Assembly (NCBI RefSeq): GCF_000347035.1
Contig: NZ_ANIJ01000025.1
Span: 124,001-188,000 of the forward strand
Length of the DNA: 64,000 nucleotides
Direction: 5' to 3'
Origin: Leptospira sp. B5-022
GTDB taxonomy: Bacteria > Spirochaetota > Leptospiria > Leptospirales > Leptospiraceae
Shown here: positions 8,392 through 16,654 of the stretch, piece after piece
Numbering within the stretch: position 1 is the first letter of the stretch
Layout: the number at the start of each line of letters is the position of its first letter
The notes under the pieces: generated by a model
Seen by the model: only the letters and a program-made list of their open reading frames with translations
What the model was told of the DNA's origin: nothing
The model's database searches: none
Made by a program: the position numbers and the translations under genes

Positions 8392-10026
8392 TCAGAATCG
8401 CATATTAAATTTTGCGTAAGACTCGGTTTCATACTGTCCTTCCAAACCTCTTACGAATGTCGGCATGGTTTTGACGGGTGCCACACCTACCTCTAATGTT
8501 TCGGAATCCAATCCAAGAGCGTAGAATGTCGCAGACAAGATCAGCATTGTTCCGATCCCGTACAACATGAGTCCGCCTTGGATCCCTTGGTTTCTTCCGA
8601 ATCTTCCGGAAATAGATCTGAAATAATCGGATTTATCTTTTGCATCGTTATAGATACTTTCCTGATAGAAATAAGAAAGTGCGAATGTCTGTAAATTAGG
8701 AGAAGATTGCTGCAATTCCTGGAGAGCCGCAAAATTTGTGATCTGGACCATGGGCCTTACGTTTTCCAGGGCCTGATTCGCTCTCAAATTGAAATAATAA
8801 TATCCGGCATAAAAGAACAAACTTCCGTAAAGTGAATAGATCGCAAAGTCATCGTAGGTATGGTCTAAGAATAAATACTTTTTGTTTTTATAATAGGAAA
8901 CGGATTCGCCTTCTTTCAGTTTGACCTTGATTTCCGATACTTCTCCTTTTTTGATCTCCACTCCTTTAAATTGGTCCACATGCTCGTCTAAAACGAATCT
9001 TAATCTGTTCCAACCGATTTTGGCAGGAACTTTTACGAGTGGAGTCACCCCTAAATATTCCGAACCTAAATACACCTTAGCTCCTTGTGGGTCGGAATCT
9101 AGGGAAAGAAAGCCTTCTTTTTTATCTTTTTCTAATACGATATCCAGATCTTTAGAATTTTCTCTCAGATCCACTTGGCCGATCCAATCAGAATATCCGT
9201 TCTTAGTGATCCGGATATCGTGTATCCCGGCAAGAACATCATTTCTTTTTAAAGGGGTTTTACCTATGTAATTCCCGTCCAAGAAGACTAAAGAATCATA
9301 CTGGGTCCCGGTTTTAACGGAGAGCACTTTAGTATGTTTTCCTAAAAGTGTTTTGCGGATCTCTTCGATCACCGGACCTAATTCCTGATATGATCGCCTA
9401 ATACTTGTTTTGTGGGAGAATTCTTTCTTAGATCCGTCTTTGGAAGATCTCAATCGGATATTGATCCGGAGCTCTTCTCCCTTCTTCTCAAATTCTCCGT
9501 AAGTGGAATAAAAACAATCGTATTTTCGGGAGACTGGAATGATAAATCCTTCGTCAGGAGCTGTTTCCGTTTCGTAAGGTTGGACTTTTAAGATCAAATA
9601 TCTAGGATCTTTGGATACGTTTAAAGAAAGTTCTCCCTTCTTTAATTTTTCAAGTCCTGCATAATCCCATTCTCCTTCTTTTAGATTCGGTTTCACCCCG
9701 GAAGGATTTGGACCAAAAGCATGTTGTATAGACTTAGGGTAAAGAGATTCGTCGTAAATTTGAACTAAAGATTTCAGACCCGAATATAGAACAGATGCAT
9801 AACCGGAGGAGTAAAAATCCAGAGAGGCATCTCCGGATAAATTCCGGAGAGGAAAAATACAAAGTTTTCTTTCCTTCTCAAATTGGATCTTTTCGGGAGA
9901 AGAATATTCAGAAATACGATAATAATCGTTTATCCCGGTCCCAAATATTGGAAATCCAACAAACAAAGGAGCTAAACAAATCAGTAAAATACAGGCGGGT
10001 ATTTTTCGGAAGAACAACAATTTCAA
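8392..10026 (-). CDS. Exported PEGA-domain protein with C-terminal membrane segments
   Basis: After an N-terminal signal peptide the protein (about 544 residues) has a beta-rich region and then two PEGA repeats: VFLDGNYIGKTPL near 250 and GAKVYLGSEYLGVTPL near 325. PEGA repeats are surface or envelope modules of unknown precise role. Two hydrophobic segments follow (near 415-440 and 495-520). The open frame extends to 10092, but TTG at 10024-10026 is the better start. It overlaps the upstream stop as TTGA, has a GGGAGGA Shine-Dalgarno about nine bases before it, and puts the signal peptide (MKLLFFRKIPACILL) first. It is last in a run of minus-strand genes. Confidence 0.75.
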   Translation of the reverse strand: MKLLFFRKIPACILLICLAPLFVGFPIFGTGINDYYRISEYSSPEKIQFEKERKLCIFPLRNLSGDASLDFYSSGYASVLYSGLKSLVQIYDESLYPKSIQHAFGPNPSGVKPNLKEGEWDYAGLEKLKKGELSLNVSKDPRYLILKVQPYETETAPDEGFIIPVSRKYDCFYSTYGEFEKKGEELRINIRLRSSKDGSKKEFSHKTSIRRSYQELGPVIEEIRKTLLGKHTKVLSVKTGTQYDSLVFLDGNYIGKTPLKRNDVLAGIHDIRITKNGYSDWIGQVDLRENSKDLDIVLEKDKKEGFLSLDSDPQGAKVYLGSEYLGVTPLVKVPAKIGWNRLRFVLDEHVDQFKGVEIKKGEVSEIKVKLKEGESVSYYKNKKYLFLDHTYDDFAIYSLYGSLFFYAGYYYFNLRANQALENVRPMVQITNFAALQELQQSSPNLQTFALSYFYQESIYNDAKDKSDYFRSISGRFGRNQGIQGGLMLYGIGTMLILSATFYALGLDSETLEVGVAPVKTMPTFVRGLEGQYETESYAKFNMRF

Positions 10027-10793
10027 GATCGTTTTCCTCCCACCGTCATTACTAAACCTAAAATTCCTAATGTAGGAAAAACCAAAGACCAAGGAGCATT
10101 CTGCGCGTAATCCTTTGAAAATGCAATTTGTTCCCCTAAACCGGGCCCGAAAACTTCACCTCCCGCTGAAATCCCTAAAAATCCGAATATTGCAAGTGTC
10201 ATCACAACTGCAGGAAGTCCCGTAAACAAAAGTGCTCTCAATATTTGGAACGCTTGGGGAAGAAGATGGGCCCTAAAAATATAAGATTTACTCGCACCAA
10301 AACAAGAAGCGGCTAACGCATAACCGCTTGTGCTTACCTCGTCGATTTTGGCCCGAACCGTCTCATAAGCTTGTGCCCAATCTCCTAGAACGATCGCTAA
10401 AAACAAAGGGATCGGTCCCGCACCGAATACTTGGACAACAAGCAACGCCAAGAGTAAAGAAGGAAGAGAAACAAATACGGAAGACAAGGGAGAGAATACA
10501 TTCCTTTTAAAGAATGGACTTGTATAGGAAACGAGACCGATTAGGGAAGCCACGACCAAGGTAAGGACTCTTGCAGGAAAAGCGAATAAGAAAGTAGCCA
10601 AACTTCCGTAAGCGAACATCGAGAGCACGTCTCTTCCCAATCTATCCTTACCGAATGGAAAATCCAAAGACGGAGGGAGAAAAGACTCTTTTAAATTCAA
10701 TTCAGTAGGAGCGGACTTGAATAATATTCCAAATATTACTAAAACTAAATATAGGGAGATCACTCCGTAACGAAGCAGGTTTGAAGTTTTCAA
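10023..10793 (-). CDS. Peptide-type ABC transporter permease (DppC/OppC-like)
   Basis: This is an inner-membrane permease subunit of the peptide/nickel ABC family. The N-terminus has the FPFGKDRLGRDVLSMFAYG block typical of DppC (near 45-65). The EAA-loop equivalent, GYALAASCFGASKSYIFRAHLL, lies near 155-177 and contacts the ATPase. About six hydrophobic segments are present. The open frame reaches 10811, but TTG at 10791-10793 overlaps the dppB-like stop as TTGA with GGGAGG upstream, giving the natural MKTSNLLRYG start. No ATPase or solute-binding gene lies nearby, so the rest of the transporter must be elsewhere. Confidence 0.85.
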   Translation of the reverse strand: MKTSNLLRYGVISLYLVLVIFGILFKSAPTELNLKESFLPPSLDFPFGKDRLGRDVLSMFAYGSLATFLFAFPARVLTLVVASLIGLVSYTSPFFKRNVFSPLSSVFVSLPSLLLALLVVQVFGAGPIPLFLAIVLGDWAQAYETVRAKIDEVSTSGYALAASCFGASKSYIFRAHLLPQAFQILRALLFTGLPAVVMTLAIFGFLGISAGGEVFGPGLGEQIAFSKDYAQNAPWSLVFPTLGILGLVMTVGGKRS

Positions 10794-11692
10794 GCTGCAC
10801 CTGCCTCCCAACCCAAAAGTCTATCTCTTACTCTTTCCGAGACTCTGGTCAGAATATAGAATACCGTTCCGCTATAGAATAAAAGAGCGGAGAGTAATGC
10901 GGAATCCATGGTCCTTATCGCATGGTACATGGACTTTCCGATCCCGGGGAAAAAAAAGATCTCTTCCACAACGATTGCGCCTGAAAGTAAAGAACTCAAA
11001 TCCAATAAGATCAAGATAAGAAGTACGGGGCAAACTTTCAGAAGAATATGTCGGAACAATATTCGATTTTCTGAATATCCTCTCGCCTTCAAAACGTTCG
11101 TATAAGCCGATTTTTTTTCAGTACCGGCCAGTTGGTGGGCAAAAATAAAAAGTCTGGCAAACACTCTGGAACCAAGAGCGACTCCAGGCAAGATCACATA
11201 AGCGGTATTCCAAGGCTCATATCCTCCGGGAGGAAGCCAGCCCAGTATCAGAAAAAAGAATACCAATAGAAAAACGGAAACTACAAATACTGGGGTGGAT
11301 AAGATAACTTGACTGATAAATCCGAAAACTTCTCCCACCAAACTCCACCGAGGAAGAAAAGAGACCAAGGCTAAGAAAACGGAAAAGAAGGTCCCCGTTA
11401 AAACCGCAAATCCGGCTAAATGTAAAGTGGGCCAAAATCTGGAGAGTATATGAGAAAGGACCGGATCCCCGGATTCGGTTTCGCCCAGATCGAAATTGAC
11501 CAAACCTTTCCAAAATTTTAGATATTCTTTCGTAAAATCTGTGTTAGGCGATCTCTCCGCGGAATCCTGGACCTGGATCCCGGAATCCGCCTCTAAAAAT
11601 TCCTTATTCAAGGATCTGAGCTGGGAAAAAAATACGGAAATCGCGGAAAGGAAAACCGCAAAGATCAAAAAGCGTTTCGCTTCTTCTAACAA
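10790..11692 (-). CDS. Peptide-type ABC transporter permease (DppB/OppB-like)
   Basis: This is the DppB-type partner of the next gene, at 300 residues with about six membrane segments. The N-terminal periplasmic loop is followed by FDLGETESGDPV and ILSRFWPTLHLAG, the typical entry into the permease domain. The EAA-like loop AYTNVLKARGYSENRILFRHI (near 200-220) is well conserved. The gene starts 12 bases after ptsN and overlaps the dppC-like gene by four bases. The substrate cannot be read from the sequence. Oligopeptides, metals or antimicrobial peptides are all possible within this family. Confidence 0.85.
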   Translation of the reverse strand: MLEEAKRFLIFAVFLSAISVFFSQLRSLNKEFLEADSGIQVQDSAERSPNTDFTKEYLKFWKGLVNFDLGETESGDPVLSHILSRFWPTLHLAGFAVLTGTFFSVFLALVSFLPRWSLVGEVFGFISQVILSTPVFVVSVFLLVFFFLILGWLPPGGYEPWNTAYVILPGVALGSRVFARLFIFAHQLAGTEKKSAYTNVLKARGYSENRILFRHILLKVCPVLLILILLDLSSLLSGAIVVEEIFFFPGIGKSMYHAIRTMDSALLSALLFYSGTVFYILTRVSERVRDRLLGWEAGAA

Positions 11693-11704
11693 ACTTCCAC
11701 CCTC

Positions 11705-12160
11705 TCAAGCAGAGAAAGCTTTTCGGATCTCTTCGAAATTTCTGGAAAGGATCAGTTTTTCGCGATCCTCTTTTACATTGAGGGTTTTTGCGATCTGCGC
11801 CAGGGTTTTGATATGTTCTTGGAATTTAGATTTGGGAACGATCAGAAGGATAAAGATATGAACGGGAAGATGGTCGATTGCATCGAAATCGATACCCTTT
11901 CGTGAAAGGCCCATCACACATTTGAGCTCATCTACCAGATTGACCGAACAATGCGGGATCGCAACCCCGCTTCCAATACCTGTAGACATGGATTTTTCTC
12001 TCGCCATAAGAGATTCGTACACAAGGTCCCTGTCGTCTCTAGCAATAAGTGTCGAGTCGACGGCCTTCTGGAGAAGTTGATTGATCACTTCTTCCTTAGA
12101 GGAACCTTCTATTTCAAAAATTACAGTCTCTGGCTTAAGTAAAGCGAGGAGCTGGTTCAT
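11705..12160 (-). CDS. ptsN: PTS EIIA-type regulatory protein (PtsN-like)
   Basis: The protein (151 residues) is a single EIIA fructose/nitrogen-type domain. The phosphorylatable His is His70 in GSGVAIPH, preceded by the family's AREKSMSTGIG segment. In the nitrogen PTS this protein receives phosphate from NPr and regulates K+ transport and metabolism without moving sugar. No PTS permease is adjacent. It overlaps the RnfD-like stop by 26 bases and precedes the ABC permease genes by 12, so it appears wired into this membrane operon. Its exact partner is inference. Confidence 0.85.
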   Translation of the reverse strand: MNQLLALLKPETVIFEIEGSSKEEVINQLLQKAVDSTLIARDDRDLVYESLMAREKSMSTGIGSGVAIPHCSVNLVDELKCVMGLSRKGIDFDAIDHLPVHIFILLIVPKSKFQEHIKTLAQIAKTLNVKEDREKLILSRNFEEIRKAFSA

Positions 12161-13043
12161 TCTTCTCTGTCCTATCTCCTAGGAAAATACGAATCAGGAT
12201 GGATTCAATGAAAAAAAACGATGAGACCCACAGGAATGTAGGAACCAAGGCGGGCGGAAGGAAAAAAATTGCCAACCCCAAAGGTGCCAAACTCAAAAAA
12301 GAAAGAGGCAAAAGTGAGCCTGTATTTCTTCCCGGTAAATTTAGAAGTAAAATGAAGGAAAAGGTTCCAAGCCATACCGGTCCGGAAACTGTTTCCCAAC
12401 CTGGGATCTTAGATAAATGGAACCAAACGGAAAGTAAGACCGCAAATCCCAAAGGTAATAATAGAGCCAAACTACTTCTTAATAATAAAGGTACTGCCAG
12501 AAGTATCCCGAATCCACCACAAGCTTCCAAGGGAGAATATCTAAAACCAGACAAGGTACCTTCCGTAAAAAACCCGGGGGTATATATATCAGGGTAAGAA
12601 ATTCCTCTAAACACGGAAGAAGATTCGGAAGCCCAGCTGTCTACCCCTGGCAAAAGATAGAATATTAGAAAAAGCAAAAATTGTACTAATGCTAAAGGGA
12701 AGCGGATCTTAAATTTCTGTTCCAGGATCCACCAAAGACCCAATCCAATCCCGAGAGCAAGAACCGCATGTAAAGCGTATCTTGGATCTCTGGGAAGAAG
12801 AAGAGCAAAACTCAACGTATGATTTACCCAATATAACGGGTAGGACTTCCCACCTGTGAGAAGAAAGTAGGCAGCCGCTCCGAATACAAGTCCGAAACCC
12901 GCAGGAACGATCGGATAATAAGATCCGCCGGAACCTAAAACCAAAAGGCCCATCGCTAAAAATGCGAAAAGAATATCGGGCAGAAGAAGGTCCTTTCTTC
13001 TGAAAAAACCGTTTTGAGTCGAAAGAACATAACTAAAAGCCAT
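12135..13043 (-). CDS. RnfD/NqrB-like membrane protein with degraded flavin motif
   Basis: This 302-residue hydrophobic protein has about nine membrane segments and the layout of the NQR2/RnfD/RnfE family, including an early VNHTLSFALLLPRDPRYALH block. In true RnfD/NqrB, FMN is bound covalently at a Thr in an SGAT-P-L motif. Here the matching place (near 165-175) reads LSGFRYSPLEA, so the Thr is absent and at best replaced by Ser. The gene overlaps the RnfC-like gene by 11 bases, which supports a shared complex. RnfA, B, E and G genes are not nearby. The assignment rests on family layout plus the neighbour, so it is moderate. Confidence 0.65.
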   Translation of the reverse strand: MAFSYVLSTQNGFFRRKDLLLPDILFAFLAMGLLVLGSGGSYYPIVPAGFGLVFGAAAYFLLTGGKSYPLYWVNHTLSFALLLPRDPRYALHAVLALGIGLGLWWILEQKFKIRFPLALVQFLLFLIFYLLPGVDSWASESSSVFRGISYPDIYTPGFFTEGTLSGFRYSPLEACGGFGILLAVPLLLRSSLALLLPLGFAVLLSVWFHLSKIPGWETVSGPVWLGTFSFILLLNLPGRNTGSLLPLSFLSLAPLGLAIFFLPPALVPTFLWVSSFFFIESILIRIFLGDRTEKNEPAPRFT

Positions 13044-14184
13044 GATTCGCCTCCTTCCAGGTCCGGATTCGAACCCTTAAAGAAATGGTAGAAGGACAAA
13101 GAAATGTGCAGATCCCGCACTCCATACAAAGAGAAGAATTAAAATTGCCGAAACTGGAAACCAGGGCCATAGGATTTGCCTGGGTAGGACAATTATAAGA
13201 GCATTCTCCGCATTCTACACATGGGAATTCCCTTCTCCCCGAATCATGTTTTGTCAAAAACACTAAGGAATAATTCTGTCTAATATCCCAATAGAATCCT
13301 TTTTTGATATCTCTGACCGGATTTTTTTCGTAAAAGGAATTTAGAGTGAAGTTGGAATACTTGGGGCCGTATTCTTCGAATAAAAATTTCAGGCTCTGTC
13401 CGTTTCGGATACGAACGGTAGAATCCGCTTTTCTAAGCCCTCCGTTCTTCCCTAAAAAATAAAGAGCGATCTCTCTTTCTATAAAAGGAAAATCGGCGAA
13501 TAATGCTCTATAAAGATTATATAATGTTTCCGGGCCTAAATATAAAATTTCCTTAATTTTAGAAAAAGACAATTTTTCGGTTTGGGATACGAAATACTCC
13601 GGAATTCCCCAAGGGTATGCGTAATTTTTAACGGGAGATTTTAGAGCGACAATATAATCCCTGATCTGAGCTTCCGGAAAAAGAGATCTTAAAACTTCTA
13701 AGAAACGAGTATGACATTCTGCGTTCCTTCTTAACTCGGGAAGATAGTCCACGTCTTGGGTCCTGGTGAATGGAGCTAAGATAATAAGCTTAGTGGTTTG
13801 TCTGGATTTGAAATAGGATAAAAGAGAATGTTCGGGGAAATCCAGACTGACCAAACCGAGTCGGTCCATCGGCTCCAGTGTTTCTTCTTTTTTTAGAACT
13901 TTTGGGATCCAAGGTTTGGAACCAATAAAGTTTCCATCTTGTACGATACGGATCTTGGAACCTTCTTCGCTATGTTCTAAAGACGCGATCCCGTTTACAG
14001 GAGAGAGAACTGAACCTGAAGATTGTTTGTAGAGAGGATCTCCTACACTTACCCGGACTGGAAAATCCTTAAGTAATAAGGCGTCTTTGTCCGGGAAGAG
14101 GGTGTAGGGTTCGTCCAGGACCGTTTTGCGATTTCCCGTTTCTTTTACGGTCCTGGGTTGGAGGAGGAACGGTTTGGAGAACAA
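13033..14184 (-). CDS. RnfC-like ferredoxin-type membrane-complex subunit
   Basis: The 383-residue protein has the RnfC order of domains: an N-terminal barrel-sandwich part (SGSVLSPVNGIASLE, near 60-75), a Rossmann-like middle and a C-terminal pair of 4Fe-4S motifs. Both clusters are complete as CxxCxxCxxxCP (CVECGECSYNCP and CMECGICTFLCP, near 325-372). The NADH-binding glycine loop, KYPQGGEKQ in typical RnfC, appears as AYPWGIPEYF and lacks the glycines, so NADH oxidation is doubtful. It is encoded nine bases after a small Cys-rich protein gene and overlaps the RnfD-like gene. Probably part of an electron-transfer complex of unknown type. Confidence 0.75.
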   Translation of the reverse strand: MFSKPFLLQPRTVKETGNRKTVLDEPYTLFPDKDALLLKDFPVRVSVGDPLYKQSSGSVLSPVNGIASLEHSEEGSKIRIVQDGNFIGSKPWIPKVLKKEETLEPMDRLGLVSLDFPEHSLLSYFKSRQTTKLIILAPFTRTQDVDYLPELRRNAECHTRFLEVLRSLFPEAQIRDYIVALKSPVKNYAYPWGIPEYFVSQTEKLSFSKIKEILYLGPETLYNLYRALFADFPFIEREIALYFLGKNGGLRKADSTVRIRNGQSLKFLFEEYGPKYSNFTLNSFYEKNPVRDIKKGFYWDIRQNYSLVFLTKHDSGRREFPCVECGECSYNCPTQANPMALVSSFGNFNSSLCMECGICTFLCPSTISLRVRIRTWKEANHGF

Positions 14185-14192
14185 TGCCCTTT

Positions 14193-14474
14193 TTAGTTAG
14201 GCGACTTCACCATGTAGATTTCGTCTTTAATGGGAAGTTCTTTCTTTAAATTTTTGATATAAGGAAGGATTTCTCCCATCGGCTCGTAGAATTCGCAATC
14301 AGTCTGCATACGGCGAGCCACAGTGAAGTATTTGTATAACTTCTCTTCGCCGGAACGTTTGGACCATTTTTTCTTGGTACATTTGACCCGGAGGATGTAT
14401 TTGTCCGCCTCGGATTCATACTGTCTGACGGTTACACAATGCAGGCAGTTGGCGCAATAGACTTTCTCACTCAT
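14193..14474 (-). CDS. Small cysteine-rich protein next to the RnfC-like gene
   Basis: This 93-residue protein begins with YCANCLHCVTV, a CxxCxxC pattern. Two further Cys lie at about 32 (VKCTKKKW) and 60 (TDCEFYEP). This spacing suggests a metal-binding or iron-sulfur site. It is basic overall and has no signal peptide. I recognise no named family. Its position as the first gene before the RnfC-like gene, with a gap of only eight bases, suggests an accessory or assembly role, which is inference. No sign of decay. Confidence 0.7.
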   Translation of the reverse strand: MSEKVYCANCLHCVTVRQYESEADKYILRVKCTKKKWSKRSGEEKLYKYFTVARRMQTDCEFYEPMGEILPYIKNLKKELPIKDEIYMVKSPN

Positions 14475-14566
14475 CGGTTATCCTGTTTCCTGGGGTATTT
14501 GACAGATTTAGGCGAGGGTACAGGGAGTCAACCCGTTTCCTCGCCTTTTGTATGACGGAAGCTGTG

Positions 14567-16228
14567 TCAGGCTTCCTGAGGGATCTCTTCCTGAGACGCG
14601 TTTCTTGCTTCTTTGTATTTCCAGGTGAATTCTTGGAAAGACTTAAAGGCAACGAAGAAGAAACCGATCCCATAGATCAATAGGAAGCCCACGATATAAG
14701 GACGTCCCACTAAGAAAGATAGCACAACGGAAAACACACAATAACAACCCAATAGGAACTCAAGAACTACATGGAAGTCCAAAGGAACGGTATATTTCAG
14801 CCTTTCTTTCAGGGAATCCGAGTTCTTTTCGATCCTCAATTTAGGAGTTCTTTTGAAGGAAGATTGGATCCCTAAAACAGCTTCGAGCCAAGCTCTGGTG
14901 TTTACGATCGCGATCCCTGTTCCGATCATGATCAGGATCGGAAGATATACTAATCTCTTTTTCCAATCTTTGTATAATGTCTTTTGTGAGTATGCGTAGA
15001 AGAATAGAGGTCCAACGGAACCGATGGAAAGTACCGCTGCAGTTCCGGACAATACTTCCAACGGAAGATCGTAGAAACTGAAACCTGACCAGTATTCCAT
15101 CAATAATAACGGAGCGCTGAATAGAATGTTCACGATCATGAGAGGGTGAACAGAATAATTGATCAAGTGGGTCACAGCCTCAGCCTTGGTTTTCCAAGGT
15201 AGGTCCGCTTTCCAGATACGAGGAAGAAGTTTCACTGCAGTCTGGATGGAGCCCTTGCACCAACGGAACTGTTGGGACTTGTATGCGGACATCATTGCAG
15301 GAATTTCTGCAGGACAAACCACATCTTTAAAATAACGGAACTTCCAACCTCTTAATTCTGCGCGGTAAGAAAGGTCGAAGTCTTCGGTAAGAGTATCATG
15401 CTCCCAACCGCCAGCATCCTCGATGGTTTTCTTTCTCCAAGTACCTGCAGTACCGTTGAAGTTCATCCAAAGTTTGGAACCGTTCCTTGCTACCTGCTCG
15501 ATCATAAAGTGACCGTCGATACCGAAACTTTGAGCTTTGGTTAGAATATTATAATCTGCGTTGATATGTCCCCAACGTGCTTGTACCATTCCGATCTGAG
15601 GATCGTCAAAGTAAGCCATGGTTTTTAAGAGGAACTCAGGATCCGGCATGAAGTCCGCATCGAAAATAGCGATGAAGTCCCCTTTGGAAACTCTCATTCC
15701 TTCGTCCAAGGCGCCTGCCTTATGGCCGACACGATTGGTCCTGTGAAGGTGATGGATATCGAAACCCTGGGCCTTGTATTTTGCCACTAAGGAAGCGGCT
15801 TTTTGGATGGTCTCGTCGGTGGAATCATCCAGGACTTGGATCTCTAATTTATCTTTAGGATATTTTAATGCGATTGTGGAGTCGATCAGACGATCTACTA
15901 CGTAAAATTCGTTAAAAATAGGAAGCTGGACGGTGACTACCGGAAGGCTCGGATCGTCCAAAGAAAGGTTTCTGCTCGGGTCTGTATCACAATTGGTGTT
16001 GTACTTTTTGTACAGATACACCATGATATACGTGTGAATTCCAAAGAAAAATAATCCTAGAATATCCAGGGCGTAAATTCCCAAAAACAGAACAGTGACT
16101 ACAGTGAGCATTTGGGACAAAAATTTTGGAAATACCCAAAAAGTCAATGGATTTTGCAGCGCAACATTCGGAGCGAACTTTTTCGTTCCGAAATTAAATT
16201 GATCCTCATTCGGAAAAAATCCTCCCAA
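14567..16228 (-). CDS. Processive family 2 glycosyltransferase (cellulose-synthase-like)
   Basis: A membrane GT2 enzyme of 553 residues. Two membrane helices (about 38-85) precede a cytoplasmic catalytic domain with all the expected motifs: DDSTDET (near 135), the metal-binding DADF (near 190), TEDFDL (near 285) and QQFRW (near 325). Three to five membrane helices follow, and the tail is charged. This layout fits cellulose, glucomannan or other beta-glycan synthases of the CslA type. No PilZ domain is visible. The transcript stands alone, with the Cys-rich gene 92 bases downstream. The product polymer is unknown. Confidence 0.85.
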   Translation of the reverse strand: MGGFFPNEDQFNFGTKKFAPNVALQNPLTFWVFPKFLSQMLTVVTVLFLGIYALDILGLFFFGIHTYIMVYLYKKYNTNCDTDPSRNLSLDDPSLPVVTVQLPIFNEFYVVDRLIDSTIALKYPKDKLEIQVLDDSTDETIQKAASLVAKYKAQGFDIHHLHRTNRVGHKAGALDEGMRVSKGDFIAIFDADFMPDPEFLLKTMAYFDDPQIGMVQARWGHINADYNILTKAQSFGIDGHFMIEQVARNGSKLWMNFNGTAGTWRKKTIEDAGGWEHDTLTEDFDLSYRAELRGWKFRYFKDVVCPAEIPAMMSAYKSQQFRWCKGSIQTAVKLLPRIWKADLPWKTKAEAVTHLINYSVHPLMIVNILFSAPLLLMEYWSGFSFYDLPLEVLSGTAAVLSIGSVGPLFFYAYSQKTLYKDWKKRLVYLPILIMIGTGIAIVNTRAWLEAVLGIQSSFKRTPKLRIEKNSDSLKERLKYTVPLDFHVVLEFLLGCYCVFSVVLSFLVGRPYIVGFLLIYGIGFFFVAFKSFQEFTWKYKEARNASQEEIPQEA

Positions 16229-16380
16229 ACCCTAAGGTCCGAGATTTGAGATCCGATATTCTAAATCGGATGGACCTTTAGCCTCCCTGGCTAGAGTCAA
16301 TCCACTGCGAATTTTCACTTTCTTGTAGAGGGGATGGACGAAACCGTCCCTTATTTTTTGCCTCCCCTTTTTTCTATGGT

Positions 16381-16460
16381 TTCGCACGGAGAACACAGAG
16401 CTCACTGAGTTTATACGCTTACAAATCCAAAATCTTCTCCTCTTTGCGACTTGGCGTGAG
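16381..16460. repeat. Dispersed 'CACGGAGAACACAGAG' repeat, copy 1
   Basis: This copy starts TTCGCACGGAGAACACAGAG and ends CTTGGCGTGAG. It matches the copy at 58010-58120 at both ends but is shorter in the middle and lacks the inverted CTCTGTG arm. Similar low-complexity purine-rich repeats (cacggag-acac-agag / ctctgtg) occur between genes in many unrelated bacteria; that is general knowledge, not a search result. It contains no coding signal. Confidence 0.65.
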
Positions 16461-16521
16461 AAACAAAATTCCGTAGATTTGGGATCACGCAAAGGCGCTA
16501 AGATCGCTCAGGAATTTTCCC

Positions 16522-16592
16522 CCGCCAGGGATCGACGCGGGCGTCGCGAAGCGACCGAAGCGGAGAGCCCGGTCGCCGAAGGCGAGGCGGCC
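16522..16592 (+). repeat. Dispersed GC-rich intergenic repeat, copy 1
   Basis: A 71-base GC-rich unit running from CCGCCAGGGATCGACGCGGG to GGCGAGGCGGCC. It contains nested dyads (GGGCGTCGCGAAGCGAC and CGGTCGCCGAAGGCGA). The inverted copy at 36228-36302 matches it almost base for base over the first 50 bases and then diverges in the middle of the last hairpin. The GC content is far above that of the neighbouring genes. It may form a structured RNA end or a mobile REP-like unit. Confidence 0.75.
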
Positions 16593-16654
16593 AAACTTCC
16601 CAACTTATCGCGAAAAGACTTGTCTCTTGGACATAATCTGCCTAATTTGCTCCC

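Larger units (their letters stand above)
16229..16654. other. 426-base divergent intergenic region made largely of repeats
   Basis: The region separates divergent genes (glycosyltransferase and MotA-like). It holds two kinds of dispersed repeat, listed separately (16381-16460 and 16522-16592). A short inverted remnant related to the first kind lies at about 16486-16511 (CACGCAAAGGCGCTAAGATC). Promoters for both flanking genes should lie in the remaining parts, but I found no convincing -35/-10 pair. No credible ORF is present; the frames that cross it are repeat-derived. Confidence 0.6.

Noticed and set aside
12199..12597. Plus-strand frame of 132 codons opposite the RnfD-like gene
   Set aside because: Lys/Asn/Pro-rich mirror of a hydrophobic membrane protein, without any motif.
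16229..16654. CRISPR array in the repeat-rich gap
   Set aside because: The repeats are of different kinds, not evenly spaced, and no cas gene is in the window.
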